Shown here: positions 62,629 to 64,000 of the stretch, piece after piece | Layout of the letters: each line of letters begins with the position of its first letter | Position numbering within the stretch: the first letter of the stretch is position 1 | From: Bradyrhizobium sp. DOA9 | GTDB lineage: Bacteria > Pseudomonadota > Alphaproteobacteria > Rhizobiales > Xanthobacteraceae | Length of the DNA: 64,000 nt | Direction of reading: 5' to 3' | Assembly: GCF_000617845.2 (NCBI RefSeq) | Contig: NZ_DF820425.1 | Location: 3,027,725 to 3,091,724 of the forward strand | Position numbers and translations under genes: made by a program | Notes under the pieces: model-generated | What the model saw: the letters and a program-made list of their open reading frames with translations, nothing else | Told to the model about the DNA's origin: nothing | Databases searched by the model: none

Positions 62629-63355
62629 GGCGCGCGCCGAGGAAGAATTCGATATTGCCGTCGCCGCCCGTAATCGGCGAGGGGAATATGTCAATCTCGG
62701 TGCAGCCGAGCGAGGCCGCAAAGGCCGCGATGTCGTCGCAGATCTGGCGGTGCACGGCGGCATCGCGGATGATGCCCTTCTTGTTGTGCTTCCTGTCCGC
62801 CTCGAATTGCGGCTTGATCAGCGCCAGCAGGCTCATTGGCGCAGCCGCCAGCGACAGCGCCACCGGCAGCACTGATTTCAGCGAGATGAAGCTGACGTCG
62901 ATGACGACGATATCGGGGCGTGCCGGCAGGCGTTTGCCGTCATAGCTGCGGATGTCGGTCGCCTCCATCGACACGATCTTGGGATGATCGCGCAGCGAGG
63001 GATGCAGCTGGCTGGTGCCGACATCGATGGCGAACACCAGGCTCGCGCCGTTCGCCAGCAGCACCTCGGTGAAGCCGCCGGTGGAGGCGCCGACGTCGAG
63101 GCAGACATGGTCCTCGATGTCGATTCTGTACCGCTCCAGCGCGCCGGCGAGCTTGACTCCGCCGCGGGAGACATAGGGGTGCGCGGGCTCGGCCTGGATC
63201 ACCGCATCCTCGGCGATCGTCTCCGACGGCTTTGCGACCTGCTTGTCGTCGGCCGTGACGAGGCCGGCCTCGATGGCCGCGCGGGCCCGCGCCCGGCTCT
63301 CGAACAGGCCGCACTCGACCAGCAGAACATCCGCGCGCTTGCGGGGAGTAGACAT
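62621..63355 (-). CDS. tlyA: TlyA-family rRNA methyltransferase/hemolysin
   Basis: 244 residues: an S4 RNA-binding domain ([25 protein letters not shown]), then an FtsJ-like SAM domain with [19 protein letters not shown], the Lys in [25 protein letters not shown] and [14 protein letters not shown]. TlyA 2'-O-methylates rRNA (C1409 of 16S and C1920 of 23S in mycobacteria). Lies between a deoxyribosyltransferase gene and the U54-type methyltransferase in one operon. Confidence 0.92.
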   Translation of the reverse strand: MSTPRKRADVLLVECGLFESRARARAAIEAGLVTADDKQVAKPSETIAEDAVIQAEPAHPYVSRGGVKLAGALERYRIDIEDHVCLDVGASTGGFTEVLLANGASLVFAIDVGTSQLHPSLRDHPKIVSMEATDIRSYDGKRLPARPDIVVIDVSFISLKSVLPVALSLAAAPMSLLALIKPQFEADRKHNKKGIIRDAAVHRQICDDIAAFAASLGCTEIDIFPSPITGGDGNIEFFLGARRG

Positions 63356-63380
63356 CGGCTCTCTCAAGATGGTCCGGCGC

Positions 63381-63935
63381 TTATGTAGCAACCAATCGCG
63401 CGGCCGCCATCCGGACGCAAGTCTCGAACGCGGCGAGGTCGTGCCAGACGTCGATCGGCATCGCGGCCGGTGTCACCAGCGGGCAGCCGTGCAGCTCCAG
63501 CGCATGGATCATCATGAGGTTGTCGGCGAGGCCGAAGTCCTCGACCGTCAGCCCCTGGGCGTCGACCAGCCGTCCCTCTTCGGAGGTGACCTCCATGAAG
63601 CGCGAGACGCGGTCGCCATAGGTGGCTGGATCGTTTGAATAGGCGAGACAAAGCTTGCCGCGTCCCGCCATGTAGCCAAGCTCGTAGACGGTGCCGGGAT
63701 CGGCGCCGGCCCCGCGGAATGGCGTCAGGTTTGCGATGATGGCATCGGCCGCGTCCATCATCGCCTCGTTGCCGCAAAAGATTTGCCTCGAAGCATCGGG
63801 GGCAAAGAGGTCTATAGCGTTGTCGAGGGGATAGAGCCCGGTGAGGCCATGAGCGGTGCAAATATCGACCTTGCGCCGGCCGATCTCGACTGCATCCGGC
63901 AGGAACACGTCGGGGCCTGCCAGATAGATTTTCAT
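63381..63935 (-). CDS. nucleoside 2-deoxyribosyltransferase
   Basis: 184 residues: KIYLAGPDVFLPDAVEIGRRK starts the Rossmann-like fold, and ADPGTVYELGYMAG holds the conserved Asp and the nucleophilic Glu. It exchanges nucleobases on deoxyribose, serving nucleotide salvage. First gene of a likely operon with tlyA (25-bp gap) and the methyltransferase. Confidence 0.88.
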   Translation of the reverse strand: MKIYLAGPDVFLPDAVEIGRRKVDICTAHGLTGLYPLDNAIDLFAPDASRQIFCGNEAMMDAADAIIANLTPFRGAGADPGTVYELGYMAGRGKLCLAYSNDPATYGDRVSRFMEVTSEEGRLVDAQGLTVEDFGLADNLMMIHALELHGCPLVTPAAMPIDVWHDLAAFETCVRMAAARLVAT

Positions 63936-64000
63936 GGAGTGCGGCCTGCCGATGCGAAGCGCGGTGCAACACCTCTCCCATCGGGAGAGGTCGGCGCGAA

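Overview
The window reads as chromosomal DNA of a GC-rich alphaproteobacterium, most likely Bradyrhizobium or a close relative in the Nitrobacteraceae. This rests on the gene families, the very high GC in third codon positions, a FixK/FNR-type box, several GGAAC-N16-CGTT (EcfG-type) promoter candidates, and families of palindromic intergenic repeats of the kind common in these genomes. I see no rRNA, tRNA, CRISPR array, prophage or insertion sequence. Genus-level assignment is from memory of protein families, not from a search.

Layout. 0-4.7 kb: end of a GGDEF-EAL protein, a tandem universal stress protein with a FixK-type box, a DegP/HtrA protease. 4.7-27 kb: a stress-flavoured block. It holds a lysine-rich histone-like protein, many small hydrophilic or periplasmic proteins (DUF3072, DUF4142, PRC-barrel, His-rich), a pyruvate oxidase-like TPP enzyme, a PAP2-DUF3147-DUF3147 operon, and a two-gene kinase operon. 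That operon consists of a 2097-residue hybrid histidine kinase with eleven near-identical 92-residue HAMP units, followed 13 bp later by a REC-PAS-HWE kinase. At least nine EcfG-like promoters precede genes here, which suggests that much of the block belongs to the general stress response. An HxlR regulator, an SDR, a nitronate monooxygenase and a PhoD-type phosphatase are interspersed.

27-46 kb: mostly metabolism and envelope. It has a BoxR-like HTH regulator with a HpaD-type extradiol dioxygenase, a PLP aminotransferase, a CPA2 antiporter, RibB with a degenerate GTP-cyclohydrolase-II-like tail, glutaryl-CoA dehydrogenase, an MBL hydrolase, an AMP-dependent acyl-CoA synthetase, an extensin-like protein, a lipoprotein L,D-transpeptidase, CorA, an SDR and PdxH. 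A gene-poor 1-kb stretch lies at 43.0-44.0 kb.

46-64 kb: DnaJ/CbpA, an ECF sigma/anti-sigma pair, FabI, a histidine phosphatase, AroC, a class III cyclase and ClpS. A fluoride-resistance operon (MFS, two CrcB/Fluc proteins, DUF190) lies behind a convincing fluoride riboswitch with a terminator and a competing antiterminator. Then come DUF1194, a nucleotidyltransferase, an Acg-like nitroreductase, and an operon of nucleoside deoxyribosyltransferase, TlyA and an RlmD/TrmA-type RNA methyltransferase.

The signals most worth a second look are the fluoride riboswitch operon with its MFS gene, the Nik1/Os-1-like poly-HAMP kinase apparently under EcfG control and paired with an HWE kinase, and the EcfG promoter cluster as a whole.
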